DNA of 64,000 nucleotides from Hoplostethus atlanticus (GCA_034670405.1 JAXDDX010000007.1:5979501-6043500), one strand, 5' to 3'. Shown: positions 11,883-24,639, counted from the first letter of the stretch. The notes: generated by a model not told the origin, from the letters alone. Program-made: numbers and translations.

Positions 11883-12409
11883 TAAACGCCTTTGGAACAT
11901 CCCGACTGGCTTTTAAACAGAGCTGCAGAGGGTAACTGGTGGATATGGAGGAAACTAAGCATGCCCAGAAGGGGGGGATGTTGTGAATCGCTGGGTGTCC
12001 ATGACCTGGCACTGCTCTAGCCCTCCAGCTCATTGTTCTGGGCCCAAGAAATCCTTTATAAGCCCATTAGAGTGTGAATTTTACCAATCAAATTGAGGCG
12101 TCTAGTACTAACGAATGCTAGCGTTGGTTTTTATTGCTGTTGTTTGGGCCCTCCTGGTGCAGGTCTGATGGACTGTGTGGTCATGCTGTTAGCCATTATA
12201 TTGACAGGCATGCACACGTTCCTACATCTGGCCCTTCGCTGCACTAACACAGCAAGCCAATTACATGTTGTTGTTCTTTTTGACAGATAATGTTTTCAGT
12301 AATCAGATAATTGCTCTGCCCCCAAACTCCCCCCAGCATCATTTTTTTTGTCTGTGCTCATGTGTGTGTTGCTGCTGAAATATTGTGTCAGGCAGAAGAC
12401 GAAACACAT
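11883..12409. other. Non-coding stretch
   Basis: Unique sequence. Nothing recognisable beyond short homopolymers near 12343. Confidence 0.6.
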
Positions 12410-12410
12410 A

Positions 12411-12442
<32 letters not shown>

Positions 12443-12454
12443 GGGGGGGGGGGG
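12410..12454. repeat. (TG)n-(AG)n-poly-G compound microsatellite
   Basis: TG, AG and a run of 12 G follow one another without spacers. Confidence 0.95.
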
Positions 12455-12509
12455 ATTTGAGCTGTAGGTCTTTCAGGATGGAATACAACACTTTGAGGAT
12501 ATGTAATGA

Positions 12510-12513
<4 letters not shown>

Positions 12514-12549
<36 letters not shown>
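12514..12549. repeat. (GA)18 microsatellite
   Basis: A pure GA tract that runs into a short A run. Confidence 0.95.
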
Positions 12550-12553
<4 letters not shown>

Positions 12554-13481
12554 AAATAATAGCTTTTCATGAAGATGTGGAAACCCTCAGTCAAGATTCT
12601 ACCCTCAATCAAGCGTCCACACATGCAGAGAAGTTTCCTTGGCACGTGGTCTCCATGACTAGAATGTATCCGCTTCTAAATACTTGCATGTGAAAATGAC
12701 CACAAAGTATGTCTTGATGTGTCAAAACCCTGATGAAGGGAGGAGATCTCCTGATTGAGTCATGGAGCTGCATACAATCCCACAAATCAACCAGCATGTG
12801 CTGATCTGCACTCACAACCCGGTGGAAATCTTGAGATTTCCAAACACACAGAACGCTCCACTCTAGAGCACACACCGCAGTTCTGCCATTTAGCCCAAAA
12901 CACTTCACACCCTCTTAAGGACATAAACATTATTCTTGGAAGAAGCAAGTATTAATGAAATGGTCAGGAGGAAACCATAATCTGCCCTCTCAGTTTTTCA
13001 GCCTTGTGAAATACTATGCATTAATGGGGAATATTCACCGCAACCTCGATCCTCTCCTTCTATGATTAGGATTTCCATAAAACAACATCCAGCCATGCCA
13101 TCTCTTTTAGAAAGTTTTCTGAATTATGGACTTTTATGAGTATATATAAAAGCAATCACTCTAAAGATTCCTCCCTACCTGAGAACTCTTTAACCTTATG
13201 CAGTCGTCCCTCCCATCATGAGCGATTGCCATCTGCACACAGAGCTACCCAGCGGCTGGGCTAATTGTAGTGGTAATTGTAGTATGATGTCTGCTGGTTG
13301 CCAAGAATAGGCAGTGCCATGTGGCCTGGTGTCTTGGGGTTTGTTTCTGGCCTAGATAGCCTGATAGGGAGATGGAAGGGCATTGTTCTCCCAGAATTGA
13401 ATTAAACAGTAAACACTGTTTGTGTTTTTGTCGCGATTTCCTGTTTGTTAGTAGCCCCATTAGGGGTGCATATAGCAGAGT
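12550..13481. other. Non-coding stretch
   Basis: Unique sequence. The open frames here have no recognisable domain. Confidence 0.6.
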
Positions 13482-13482
13482 G

Positions 13483-13519
<37 letters not shown>

Positions 13520-13626
13520 GCACACACACCCTATCCCTCCCACTCTCTCTCTCTCTCTCTCCCTCTTTTTCTTGCTCTCTTGCACTCTCTCTTACACACA
13601 TGCACACACACACACACACACACACA
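13482..13626. repeat. Compound (CT)n / (CA)n microsatellite
   Basis: Two CT-rich tracts and a terminal CA tract within 145 bases. Long frames on both strands across this block (for example 13245-13625 minus and 13372-13836 plus) owe their length to the repeat. Confidence 0.95.
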
Positions 13627-14984
13627 AGAAAGACACGCTGCCTATTTTATGCTCTACAGATGAAACGCATTAGTGAATGCATGGCAAGGGACACTGAGGG
13701 AGGGGCAAAAAAGCCCCTCTCTGTTCCAACGACATCAGCATTTTTTTTCCGCAAATTTGCAATTAGTCTTAAGGGCCAGTGTAAATTAGGTCTCCTGACA
13801 AATGAGCCACCGGGACAGGACAAGAAGTTTCAATAAATCTGAGAGGCTGCTCAGGGCAGTGGCTTCCTCTGCTCTACAGCATCCAGAGAGTCCCAACAGC
13901 CAGAAGGGGGAAATCCATACTGCAAGCCGATAGAGGAGCACTCGCCATGGGGATTCACTCACCAGAGTTTCTGCCTCTTCCCCTCTCAAAGCTTCCACAA
14001 GGGAGACCATTCCACAGAAAAAAAAGATATTTGGTGATGGGAGAAGGGGCATCTGTCTCGAAAGCCCTAAGAAGGAGTTTCTGATGTGGGTAAACTAGCA
14101 AGTCTCTATGTCTACACTCATAACTTCATTGATGAGACCACTTTAGGCTGAGACACAGCGGGTGAGAGTGCCGTGGTCCTATTCAGGGGAGTCTAGAGTT
14201 GCGTCTCATCAGTGTTTAAACACATTACAGCAGGGCCTGCGCTGCTGCTGATTTGATCTGCTGCCCCGGTGGAAAGACATAAAATATAAGGTTTTACTTT
14301 TTAAAGACTGTGGAATTCTCCCTGCATGGTTATTGATGATGCATCAACTTACACATTTGGCCATTGCACAGGAGGGCTTCTGGACAAGTACGACAGTTAA
14401 TGGAGTCGGCTGAGGAGGCCTGAGCAAGGATCAGGTTCAAATGGATTCCTGGTTACTGTCCATTTAATCCAATTGGACAAACTAACACGCCACAATAAAG
14501 TGCTGCTTAAGGTCGAGAAATGCGTTTAAAGGGGAGGCAAACTGATGACAAAGCGAGGGAATGTAGGATGGGACTGTGAATAGCATTAAAGCCCCATTTG
14601 TCTGCATTACCTGGAACGGAAGGGAGTAGAAACTTCCATGAGAGGGAACAGTGATGGGAGAGAACAATAATGTGGTGGCAGGGGGGACTGCTTACTAGGT
14701 TACACGCAGATGTAGCCCGAGATTGAATTGCCAACAATTGGGATACTTGGGAAAGTACAGATTGAGACATCTGCCTCATGTTACAGTGTGATGCACACGG
14801 TATCACGTTATATCATCATGTACTGACTCTTTGATTGGTTTCATGGTGCTGGCTTTGGAGCTGTGGAGCTATTGAGCCACAATAGACTTACCAATAGAGA
14901 CATGGATTTGACAAGTATTTCTAATAAGGCAGCATGTGATTTATTAGTGATATACCCTCAGCAAGTGAATCCAATTGTATTAAA
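13627..14984. other. Non-coding stretch
   Basis: High-complexity sequence. At 13751-13760 there is a perfect 10-base palindrome GCAAATTTGC followed by AATTAG, and GTAAATTAGG lies at 13781-13790, a possible homeodomain/POU cluster. Nothing else was recognised. Confidence 0.6.
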
Positions 14985-15070
14985 GTCAATTCAATTCAAC
15001 TCAATTCAGCTGTGTCATTCCACCTAACAAGTGTACACAGCAACAAAACAACACAGTGCAATTGTAGTAG
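14985..15070. mobile_element. Dispersed repeat fragment, CAATT-tail type
   Basis: The segment begins with tandem CAATT/CAACT units and continues with an A/C-rich stretch. Both features resemble high-copy fish retrotransposon tails as I remember them. No ends or duplications are visible, so the assignment is tentative. Confidence 0.3.
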
Positions 15071-15890
15071 TCACCCATTGTAGTAATCAAACATTGCTAT
15101 ATATATATAACAGTAGTAGTATATGTGCCTGATGCCACCATTGTTTCACTGCTGATTTAGTCCTCCCTTTGAGTAAAATCCTTTGCAGTGGTGACAGCCC
15201 ACACTCAAGTTCAGATCAACAACTGAGCCAAGGGAAGCAGCAGGGGAGAAGGGTAGCGGAAGGGGAGGAAACTCAGGGACAATATGGTGAATCAAAGACA
15301 AGCGGCGCTCTCCCTCCCCAGAGAGAAAAGAGTCTGCAGCCCCGCGGTACTTGGCTGCCGTCGAGCCAGTTGTGTTCTGCAGACAATACAGATTGACACA
15401 AAGTCGAGCTGATAATTAAATTACATGCGTAGCAGCAATCCTGAGATACACCAAATCATTAGCACATGTAGAGGGGAGGAAGGAAGCAGTCATGAGAGAC
15501 AGGGCAAATGCTCAGATCAAGTTTGACGCGTTCCACTTCTCTATCATATTCTGTGTAATAAAGCTTAACGACAAGTAAAATATTAATGATGGTTGGTGTA
15601 AAGAGGAGAGGAAGGGAGATGATTCCAGTAAGCCTTGCCACTGATCCGTCGACTTTCTTCCTGGAGTTGGTCCCACACATCACTTTCAGCGGGGAGAAAT
15701 AAAAGAGGGAAGGGAAAACATCAAGACTCTTCCAGTTTGGCGTTTGCCCATCCATTATAACTATAAAGGCTTTCACACAATTCCTTTGATGCGCATCACT
15801 GATATGTGCTCCGGGGGCTTGTACTGCTTGCATGGGAACAGTCTATCTCAGTGACAGCTCCACAAACTCACTACAAACACATTGCTATCT
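15071..15890. other. Non-coding stretch
   Basis: Contains a short TA tract at about 15099-15108. The 124-residue minus-strand open frame at 15459-15833 has no recognisable domain. Confidence 0.6.
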
Positions 15891-15923
<33 letters not shown>

Positions 15924-15930
15924 AGACACA
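15891..15930. repeat. (CA)n / (CAGACA)n microsatellite
   Basis: A CA tract of about 28 bases ends in two CAGACA units. Confidence 0.95.
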
Positions 15931-16099
15931 GTGAGGCAGCTGTTTAAAACCATTATGTCTTGTTTAAACGTAGAGTTGGAACAATGTTTCCAGATAGTAA
16001 ATGTCTCCAGTGGATCTGTACATGTCCCCTTAGCTCACAGAAGACATTTAAATGCAAATAACAGTCTATTTCTGCTGCACATTAATCTGCAGTTTAGGG

Positions 16100-16360
16100 A
16101 TGAAATCTCTCTCTATCTCCCTCTCTGGCTCAGGCCTCACCAGTCCAGTCCCTGTCCTAATTGAGTCAGCTCTCCTCTGCTGCTTGGACCTTATCGTATC
16201 ACGCTTTCTAATTGACCTGTGCAGCTTCATAAGACAATGCGCCAGGAGCTTGACAAAAAGTTATTAATTTTCACTTTGTCCAAGGCTCTGTCCCAATTAG
16301 GTCCCCTGGCTGGGGCCGACAGGGCGGCTAACGTGATTACAGGACATGCTTATTAGTCTG
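16100..16360. promoter_or_regulatory. Candidate conserved non-coding element
   Basis: Within 150 bases there are two copies of TAATTGA (16158-16164 and 16209-16215), a TTATTAATTTTC word near 16261 and CCAATTAG at 16293-16300, all in repeat-free sequence. This is one of the densest homeodomain-type clusters in the window. The interpretation is inference from motif density; a match in another teleost would be the test. Confidence 0.35.
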
Positions 16361-16450
16361 CAGCAGCAGAGAGGAGCAGGGGGAAGACCCTAAATGAGAA
16401 CACACAACCTACCAGGTGATTACGAGGAGTCAGCAGCACACTGGGACTTT

Positions 16451-16504
16451 TCTATTCTATTCTATTATAGTCTATGTTTTTCAATTCAATTCAATTCGAT
16501 TCTA
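16451..16504. repeat. Pentanucleotide TCTAT and CAATT short arrays
   Basis: Three TCTAT units at 16451-16465 and three CAATT units at about 16481-16497. These are short imperfect arrays. Confidence 0.7.
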
Positions 16505-16536
16505 TTATTTGATTCTCCCTCTCTTTATCTGTCTCT

Positions 16537-16539
<3 letters not shown>

Positions 16540-16577
<38 letters not shown>
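16540..16577. repeat. (CA)19 microsatellite
   Basis: A pure CA tract. Confidence 0.95.
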
Positions 16578-16578
<1 letters not shown>

Positions 16579-18957
16579 ACATTCACTGATTTGCCCTGTA
16601 GATATAACACCAAATCAACAATCTATTATGGTACCTCGTTGGTTGAAAATGCTAATGCTAACATAACAATTACATCATAGCCTTAATATAAATCTATGTG
16701 ATATGTGGTTTCATCAACCCTCTATCAAAACATTTGGACATTTACTGTAATCCATGTTCCTGAATACACTGTGCCCTTCCAAAAGCAACTGTAGCAACTG
16801 TAACCATAAACTAGCCAGGAGTAAGGCAGTAGCCGTGGTGAGGCTGAGGGTTGGTTAAAGAGAGGCTAACTCTCCACTCTGCGGATGTTCTCTAGATGCC
16901 AGGAGCAATGGCATCACTCCAGTCCTGACTCGCAGCCCACTGACTCTGGACTAGGACTTGAGTGAAGACAGGCTTTAAGGGAACTGATTGGGTCCAATTA
17001 GGTATAATTGCCCCAAGTCCATCACGGTTTGGTTTGAAGCTTCAACCCTGGGTCTCTCTACCTTTTTCACTGGATCCTTCCATCCTTGGGTTGGTTTGCC
17101 CACGCTAAGAGCCATAAAAGCAAACAAACTAAGGTACCAAACAGAGCTAGCAGTAACACCTATGTAGAGATGTTCCAAGCCTTCAATTGAAACACCTCCC
17201 CTACAGTTAAATTTAATAAATACTAAACCAAATGGTGACCTTTGGAATGAGTTACTGGATGCAGTTTTTTGATAATGTGCGGCATCATTAGAGAACTATT
17301 TGAGACCGTTTTAGTTCCTCAAACCTCCTAAAAAGTAGCTGATGATACTTTTTTTTTTTGATACCAAAGCAAGCCACAACAGCAGCGTGTATCTTGAGCC
17401 CCCTTTCAAGTTTAGTTACAGTGCTGTCATGTTCAATCAAACATTGGAAGAGGATTAAGACGGGCGATTTGAAGCCAGCTTGTTGAAAAGAGAGAAGAAA
17501 AAAAAAAGAGTGATTCCTTAGATGGCGATTTCAATAGCCTTGAGTGCAAAATTACTACCGCACTACTGTGCCCTTGGGGGCCGTTTTAATGACAGCTCAC
17601 AGAGATTGGCTTCACCCACCACGATTAAGGTTACCCCTTCACGATCAGAGGCAGAGCAATATAAACAGTTAGTCCAGGAAAAACAAGTGAGAGATTTGAC
17701 ACAAAGACACCTGCCCACTCAGCAACTCCTTGTACAGTTTCAGCTACAGGGCCTAGCCTGTAGCTACCCGGCTAACAAGTCCAAAGTCCTGTGGATGATA
17801 GGAGAGTGACAGCGGCCTGGCAAGCTACCTCTCTCTGATTAATATTTCATTGTGGAACTTTGGCCCTAAGATCTATCAGACTACAAAACTAGTGACTTCA
17901 ACACTATTTAAAACCCGTCTCCTGCAACTTTTTTTGTCAGCATGTGTCGGGTGTTTTTACTGACAAAGAGGAGCTGCAATTTTTTTTTTTGCTGCAGTTT
18001 TATCTACATTTTTAAGACTATGGTAATTCTAATTTTATTTTTTGAAATGTTTGAATTGCCTCTTTTGAAGGATAATTAATACATTTGATAAGATTTAAGA
18101 TTTAAGATTTAAGATTGATGGCTTTCTTGTGTTAATGTTTCTTGACTGCCAAGAAGAAATTTCAAATGAGGTTCCATTTTTGATGGCTTACTGTAACCTT
18201 AACAAAACATCTTAACAAAAACAGCGGAACAACACGTCGGAGAGATAGAAATTACAACTGTGTACGATTGGAAACTGGAAATCTACGGTATCTTTGTAGA
18301 TTTTGGACCATGATTGCAGCACCCAGCCAATTAAAGTCGCATTCTGTCCTTTGCTCATCCATCATTGGTGGTTTACTGGCAGAACTCTGGGGGTAAATAT
18401 TTCTCTTATCAGATTTTCCTGGCATGCAGGCTTGGTATATAGCACAATTTATCATATCCACTTACAGTGCAACATAATGAGGCATAATAAACAGGGCGAA
18501 CCATCATTTGATTATTTTCATTTTGTGGAAAAATACATTTCTGAGGGTTTGAAAAAATGTCCTGTTAGGGGACCAAGTGCTGAGTGGTGCGTCTCTGTTT
18601 AGTGTCCTGGTCTGGCTCATACAAAATATGATTAAATGAGTGTGAAATCAGAAGGACTGACCCATGCCTGGTTTCTGCACTGTGTATGCCATCGCCTGGT
18701 GGTTGCTCACTCTCTTTCTCCCCCTCTCTCTCTCTCCCTCTGAGACCGGGACAAGTCTTGGTGATGTGTCAAGCAAATTCTCCAAATGGTTTATTAAAAT
18801 ATTTATCCATGCTGCCCTGTCGCTCGCAGAAAACGAGAAGACATGCACCCACAATCAATAAGCAGCAAAGGCGAAGTCCAATTATGTGAACGTGTGAATT
18901 ATAGATTTGGTGTGATGCCAAGGACGTGGACATTCTCCTGCCCTGTTGCTTACACTG
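16578..18957. other. Non-coding stretch
   Basis: No gene is supported. The 95-residue frame at 17522-17809 (plus) is free of low complexity but matches nothing I know. A tandem heptamer (AAGATTT, about four copies) lies at 18089-18116 and a CT-rich patch at 18708-18742. Confidence 0.6.
18089..18116. repeat. AAGATTT heptanucleotide tandem repeat
   Basis: Four consecutive copies of a 7-base unit, the last imperfect. Confidence 0.85.
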
Positions 18958-18966
18958 TCTCTCTCA

Positions 18967-19005
<39 letters not shown>

Positions 19006-19008
19006 ACA
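18958..19008. repeat. (CT)n-(CA)n compound microsatellite
   Basis: A CT tract passes directly into a CA tract. Confidence 0.95.
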
Positions 19009-22000
19009 TCCACAAAAAAAAGCAGCCAAGAAGAAAATATGAAATTCTAATGTTTTGAGCCACAAGCTATTTCAAGTGCAGTGTGACTACATACATGTGA
19101 GACCATATTCAAATTTGGACTCTTCAGCATCGGGGTGCACATTTTTGCTGAGGGTTTATGAAAAATGCATCTATTAATTCATTATTTCCATTGAACCTGT
19201 ATTATAAAACAGACCCAACACTGTAACACAACAGTGATTCTGTCTGCTTTGAGTTTCTATTTCCATAATTTAATTGAGGTCAGAAAAGCAGCTTTGAAGA
19301 AAGTCAAAAGTTATGGGGCACAAGCTCAGCCATATGTTTGCATTGACCTTTAATTTTGCAAAATGTGTGTTACACAATCCTCGGCTTCCATGGGTCAACC
19401 TCAGTGATTATTCACAGCAAAAAACTAGCAGCTGTTGACTCTGACAGCCACATTCCTCTCTAGCCTCCTGCGTTTCAATTTGTCTTACAGCAAAAAGCCC
19501 TTCCGTTTTTAAATACCAAGCAGGGCTTTTTCCCACACAGGTCCTGCCGAGGTGAAGAATCCCACTCCTGCCACCAGAACAGCAGATACGCCAGGGTCTT
19601 CGGAGAGGTTAAAACATTCTGCCGATGTTGGAGGAGGAGAGATGTAGAGAAGGGGGAGGGAGGGGAAGAGGGTCTCTCTCTCTCTGACAGTCAGAAAGCA
19701 GTCCCTCACAGCGTTCGCCCCAGCCTCTACTGCAAAAACAACACTTGAATTCCTAACAGCGAGTGCCAGGTGGTCACAGGATGAATTCATCAGGGCAATG
19801 CATAACGCAAAAGGCAGAGATTATCACATCGCTGCAGCCCTAGGGCCATGGCAGCGCGGGCTGATTGGAGACATAGACGGAGGCCCAGGAGAGGTGCTGG
19901 TCTTCCCTCTGGCCAGCGGAAAGGTGCCGGTCCACTCCTGGGAGAGATGGAAGAGGAAAGGAGCGAGAGGGGAGGGGGTGGGTGGTTCAGAGTGATGGTT
20001 CACCTCGCTACAGGCTACCCTCCCATCGGGGCAGGAGCAGGCTAGGAGAGGCCTGAAGGCCACACACACACACACACACTTGCATACTGCTTTTCAAAAG
20101 ACACAAACACACTGCAGTCTGTTCTACTCCCAGATCCTTGGCAACATTTCTTCTTGTCATGGGACTTGCAGTCCCAACAAGATAAGGGTTAATATCAAAC
20201 AAGAGTGCTTGTAAGCTTTGCCACTGTAACCCAGCATTGTTTAATAGTATGTAAGTGTGTGTGCGTGTGTGTGTGTGTGTGTTACTTTAATGAAAATGAA
20301 AGAAAATGAAACTGCTCCATGGTTTATGTCAAATTGAACAAGATACTCAGCTGTGAGGTATTTTACTAAAAACTAAGTTAATGGTTTAGTTTCAGTGAAC
20401 ATTCCACCAACTTAGTATGACGCCAGTTGAACTTTTAATTGTTTTTCAGCATTACATTAGCTTGTTTGATGAATGAATGCAAGCCAGCGGTCGCAAGTGC
20501 CAAGCATCACCAAGCACTTCACTAACCTGTAGACTGCAGTTCAGCGCTCCAACCTGACCGGATTAACTGGATGGAAAATGGATACTGAATTCATCTGTGA
20601 TGGTGTTACAGTTGTTTCTTTAAAGCAAACCACTCTACAAAATGACACTTACAAGATCAGAGTAAGAGATGTTTGTTAAAGAGAATGTCAAATGAAAAAA
20701 GAAAAGGAAAAGTTTGTAAAAATTCACCTGAAGCGAACTACAAGCTACTACAAAAAGTGATTTTTGTAATTCCAAACAGCTAAATTAGATGATTAAACTG
20801 CATTCAATGAGTTGCTTCATGTATTTTTATTATTACTCAAATAACACAGCAGTATCAAATTTATTGTCAAAAAATTACAAACACTATATTTCCATATCTG
20901 TGCCTTATTGTGCCTCCAAAATAATATACAGGGAATGAAAGAACGTGTATATTGACCTTATAAAACAAGCTTACTAGCTTCTAATGCATAGATCTGATAC
21001 CTAGGACCTCATTAGAAAGCTTTGCATTGATTAAAACACACAAAGCTGCAAACCAAAAAAAAGCAGAAACATGTGCATGTTGCAGATTCATTGTCAGAGT
21101 GATAAAGCAGTGCTTACACTACTGTAGTATTTCAAAACATGGTGGATTCATGTGCATGTGGTTGAGCATAATATCCACATCCCATCAACTCTCACAATGT
21201 CCCGTGAATTTCTCATTGAACTTATTCAGGAAACGTAAACCATCGCAGCTTTGTCAACAGTGAAGGTGATTTATTTATTTTTTTGAACTATCAGTCCAGA
21301 AAAAAATAGGAGGATATTATTTGGAGGCATCAAGGGGCTTTTCTTAAATGTTTCACATAGTAAGAATCGATGGCAACAATAATAAAGGAACATCATCATC
21401 TGGATGCAGTGTTGTTTTCTAACAGTGCCAAAGCATCATTAACATGAACATTACACCACAATTTCAGTATTGCCACATGTTAGTTATTTCATTCTGCTAT
21501 AGTAGCTTAGTCATTTGTATTATATTTTCTGATTTTCTAAAACATTGGAATGACAGTATTAAATTAACAACAAGCTCAATATAGAAAACAGTTTCTAATC
21601 TAATCATTTTTTCTAATGATTTTGAATTTGAATTTGAACTACTATAACATGTATTTCCAATCTTCAATGTTATCGTCACAAACTTGGATTTGAGCATGTT
21701 ATAATTACCAATCTAATATAATAAAGTATAAACAGGGCTATAATGTAATGAAAACTCTGGCCCAGTGTATGGCCCATATGCACATACACAGTACATACAC
21801 TCTCACGTCAAGAGAATAAAAGTTCATGAAAGATATTTGCACCTCATTTTCTGTGCATACAACATGTTTTATTCAGGCCCGGATGGAGAGAAAGAATAAA
21901 AAAAAAATAACACTGACACAAACACCTTCACCTTTTTAACGATACGATCACATCCAACACCAGTTTGCGTGGCTCTGCCCTTTTCCCACCAGCGTTGTTC

Positions 22001-22149
22001 ACTTTTCTGTCAGTGTTTCTGTCTCTTTACTTATTCTACATAAATTATTGACTGGCTAATTTGGTCTGCTGGCCCTGTGAGACACTGCAGCATCGGCATG
22101 ACAGCTTTATCTATTAGACTGAGCCCAATGACAGCCTTGTTCCGGCTCC
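19009..22149. other. Non-coding stretch
   Basis: Holds a short (CA)n at about 20064-20078 and a TG tract at 20255-20282. 20300-22000 is AT-rich (many A/T runs, TTATTTATTTTT near 21270). No mobile element or exon was recognised. Confidence 0.6.
20255..20282. repeat. (TG)n microsatellite
   Basis: A TG tract with one CG variant unit. Confidence 0.9.
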
Positions 22150-22152
22150 GTG

Positions 22153-22186
<34 letters not shown>

Positions 22187-22280
22187 ACTGTTCATGCATT
22201 TGCTTGTGTGTGTACGTGTGTAAGTGTGCCTGTGTTTATGTGTCTGTGTGTGTCAGTGTCAGTGTCAGTGTGCGAGTAGG

Positions 22281-22310
<30 letters not shown>
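22150..22310. repeat. Long degenerate (TG)n microsatellite
   Basis: About 160 TG-rich bases, with pure ends and a degenerate centre that includes GTGTCA hexamers near 22250-22270. It abuts a G-rich quadruplex motif. Confidence 0.9.
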
Positions 22311-22313
<3 letters not shown>

Positions 22314-22344
22314 GAGGGGGGTTGGGGTACAGGGGAGGGGGGGG
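22311..22344 (+). repeat. G-quadruplex-forming motif
   Basis: The runs are G4-A-G6, G4 and G4-A-G8, joined by TT and TACA. At least four runs of four or more G with short loops meet the usual quadruplex criterion. A C-rich tract of the opposite strand polarity lies about 200 bases downstream. Confidence 0.75.
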
Positions 22345-22540
22345 TTGTCAGGCTCATTCTCAGTTGCATTAGCACAGGAGCAGGACTGGGACACATCAAC
22401 ATCTTAATCAATACGCGAGAGTCAATTACTGAGGAAGCGCGTGCTTAAGCAAGATCTGATTATTGGGTTCATGTTCAGTCCACCAAATGGACCGAATCAA
22501 TGCGATGCGATATGTGCTATATATCTCCCCCCTCTTCAAC

Positions 22541-22566
22541 CCTCCCCCCCCCCACCCCCCACCCCC
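22541..22566 (-). repeat. C-rich run (G-quadruplex motif on minus strand)
   Basis: C runs of 10, 6 and 5 bases are separated by single A bases, and more C runs follow to 22620. The minus strand could fold as a quadruplex and the plus strand as an i-motif. Confidence 0.65.
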
Positions 22567-23817
22567 GCCTCCTGTCACCTCACCCCCATGCTCCCTCCCT
22601 ACCCCACTGTCCCCCACCTCTCACATTCCTGACGGACACTTGAGGAAAGGAAGGGAGGCTGATCAAAGTGACAAAGAGGCAGGATTTATGCTCCGGTGCT
22701 GCAACTAACAGCACTGCACTGAACTTGTCCAGACACTACAAGTGTATTAAGATGAAAAGGCTGGAGGAACTTCAAGCTCTCGACAAGCCGTTAAATAAGT
22801 CATATTTGGACGTGATTCATGAAGGTATAAGGGAGTAGAAATTGAAGCGAATTTCATCTTAGAGGGTTCCTGAGTCTCCTTTTTGTTCTGTTCAACTGGA
22901 CTCTACGTACTGGAGATGCAACCACGATGCATATGATATTGAATCTGAGTTCCACCACTCAGAGGCTGACTTTGATGAACCCTTTTCGGCTTGTGGGGGG
23001 AATACAGTGAACAGTTAACACACACATTGTGTCTCCTGTTTCATCTGTGCATTTGGATTTGTCTGTCTCTGATGCTCGCTGCTGATTTGTGGGAGTGCAA
23101 CGGGTACTGTTGCTTTTCATCATGTCATCCCGGAGCTCTGTAATGATATCTAGCATTCTGCACCTCTTCTCCACCACCCAAGCTCAATAATGAACGCATC
23201 GTTAGGGCTGAGACTTCGCTGCAGTACTTGCAGGAGCTTTGTCTTTGTGTTTTTAGATATAGGTTTGTTTTTTTTTCAACAATTGGCTGTCATATTTGCT
23301 TTCATTGAGGATTCCTTTTGGTGTGCTGCTCCTGTCTATATCCCGTCAACTTATCAAGATGGATCACGCGGTCGGCTGCCGGGCTTCCTCACAGAGCAAC
23401 CTCACCACACCTCGGGCCCCACCTTGGCCTGGAACCCCACCTCGCTGTCGGACCACTTCTTTATTTACCTGACTGAAAAATTACACCTAGAACACAGAGG
23501 ACACAACAAAGAAGGAGAGGGAGGATGGAGAAGGGCGGTGTGTAGCAGGGTGGTAGGGAGAGGACCAACAAGGCAAAAAATCAATAGCCCAGAGATTTTT
23601 AACTAAGGTTTTTTTTTTTTCTCTCACTCTCTGTCTTTTTTTATCTCGTAAGCTGCCAAACATCACCAGTGAAACTTGCACAAGGCAGTCGTTGCCAGAG
23701 GGTGAATCATAGCAATATTGATTTGATTATGTAAAAGCTCAGTGGAACCTCAAGCCAGATGCAGAAATAACTCCTCACCTAGGTCCTGCGGGAGAGCACA
23801 CACACTGGTTTGGAGGA
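22567..23817. other. Non-coding stretch
   Basis: Unique sequence. The 138-residue plus frame at 23190-23606 starts in T-rich sequence and shows no domain, so I do not call it. Confidence 0.6.
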
Positions 23818-23820
23818 GAA

Positions 23821-23864
<44 letters not shown>
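23818..23864. repeat. (GA)n microsatellite
   Basis: A purine tract of about 47 bases with one GAAA interruption. Confidence 0.95.
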
Positions 23865-24101
23865 GAATGAGAAAAGAAAAAAAAAAAACTCTATATTGTC
23901 CAGGATAAAAGCGTTATTACTTCCCTCACAGCAAAAGTATATTTTTCCTCTTTTCCAAATACCTTTCCTTTCGTGGCCTCCCCCCCCTCCCTTTCTCCAG
24001 GCCTTGCTGGATGGTAATTAACACTGTTCTACTGTACCGAATTAGGCTGTTATGAGCTCTGGAGGAGGATCGGCAGCTACCTAGGAGCCTGCTCCCCTGA
24101 T

Positions 24102-24103
<2 letters not shown>

Positions 24104-24152
<49 letters not shown>
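24104..24152. repeat. (TG)n microsatellite
   Basis: A TG tract of about 49 bases with one TATG near the right end. Confidence 0.95.
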
Positions 24153-24216
24153 CCAAAAACAGTACAATAAAAACGGAGGAGGAAGAAACAGTACAGTGTG
24201 CTCAGATTCTGATCTA

Positions 24217-24233
24217 TGGCACCCTCTTCTGGA
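24217..24233 (-). promoter_or_regulatory. CTCF-like motif, minus strand
   Basis: The minus strand reads TCCAGAAGAGGGTGCCA, which fits 10 of 12 positions of the CTCF core CCASYAGRKGGC. The mismatches are at Y and the final C. This is plausible but weaker than the site at 61984-62003. Confidence 0.35.
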
Positions 24234-24639
24234 CCCACTATCTCTGACTGCTGCACCTCTGGCTGAGTTCCTCTCAACAAAGGACAGAGGAAAGGCTGAG
24301 GACTTTGCTTTGCTTTATGTATTCACTGAGGAATCGCAGTTCTTATTATATGATTCTTTTAAAAAGCCAATGTTAAATTAAATAAAATCTGAAAATCTAA
24401 AGCACAAATTGTTATCGTGCAGAACATGATCTTGTATAAGCTTAAACGATATTGTTATCATAATTATAGATTTGCTGTAAGAAAACAAGACATTGAATGG
24501 AGAAAAAAAAAAATAGTATTTTGTAGGAATCAGATTCTATTATAAAACCAAAAAAAAAAAAAAAAAAGATTTTCAGAAATAGAGTTGTGAAACTAGCCTC
24601 AGAAAGATTTAGCTGGAATCTCTCATGTAGGATTTGGCC

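Noticed and set aside
11335..12033. A 232-codon minus-strand open frame, the longest in the window
   Set aside because: It passes through poly-G/GGT and CT-rich tracts that lack stop codons, has long Gly and Ser/Leu runs and no recognisable domain.
13372..13836. A 154-codon plus-strand open frame
   Set aside because: A large part is Ser-Leu and His-Thr repeats from CT and CA arrays, and an equally long frame lies on the other strand.
23190..23606. A 138-codon plus-strand open frame, possible exon
   Set aside because: No domain, no convincing splice context, and it starts in T-rich sequence.
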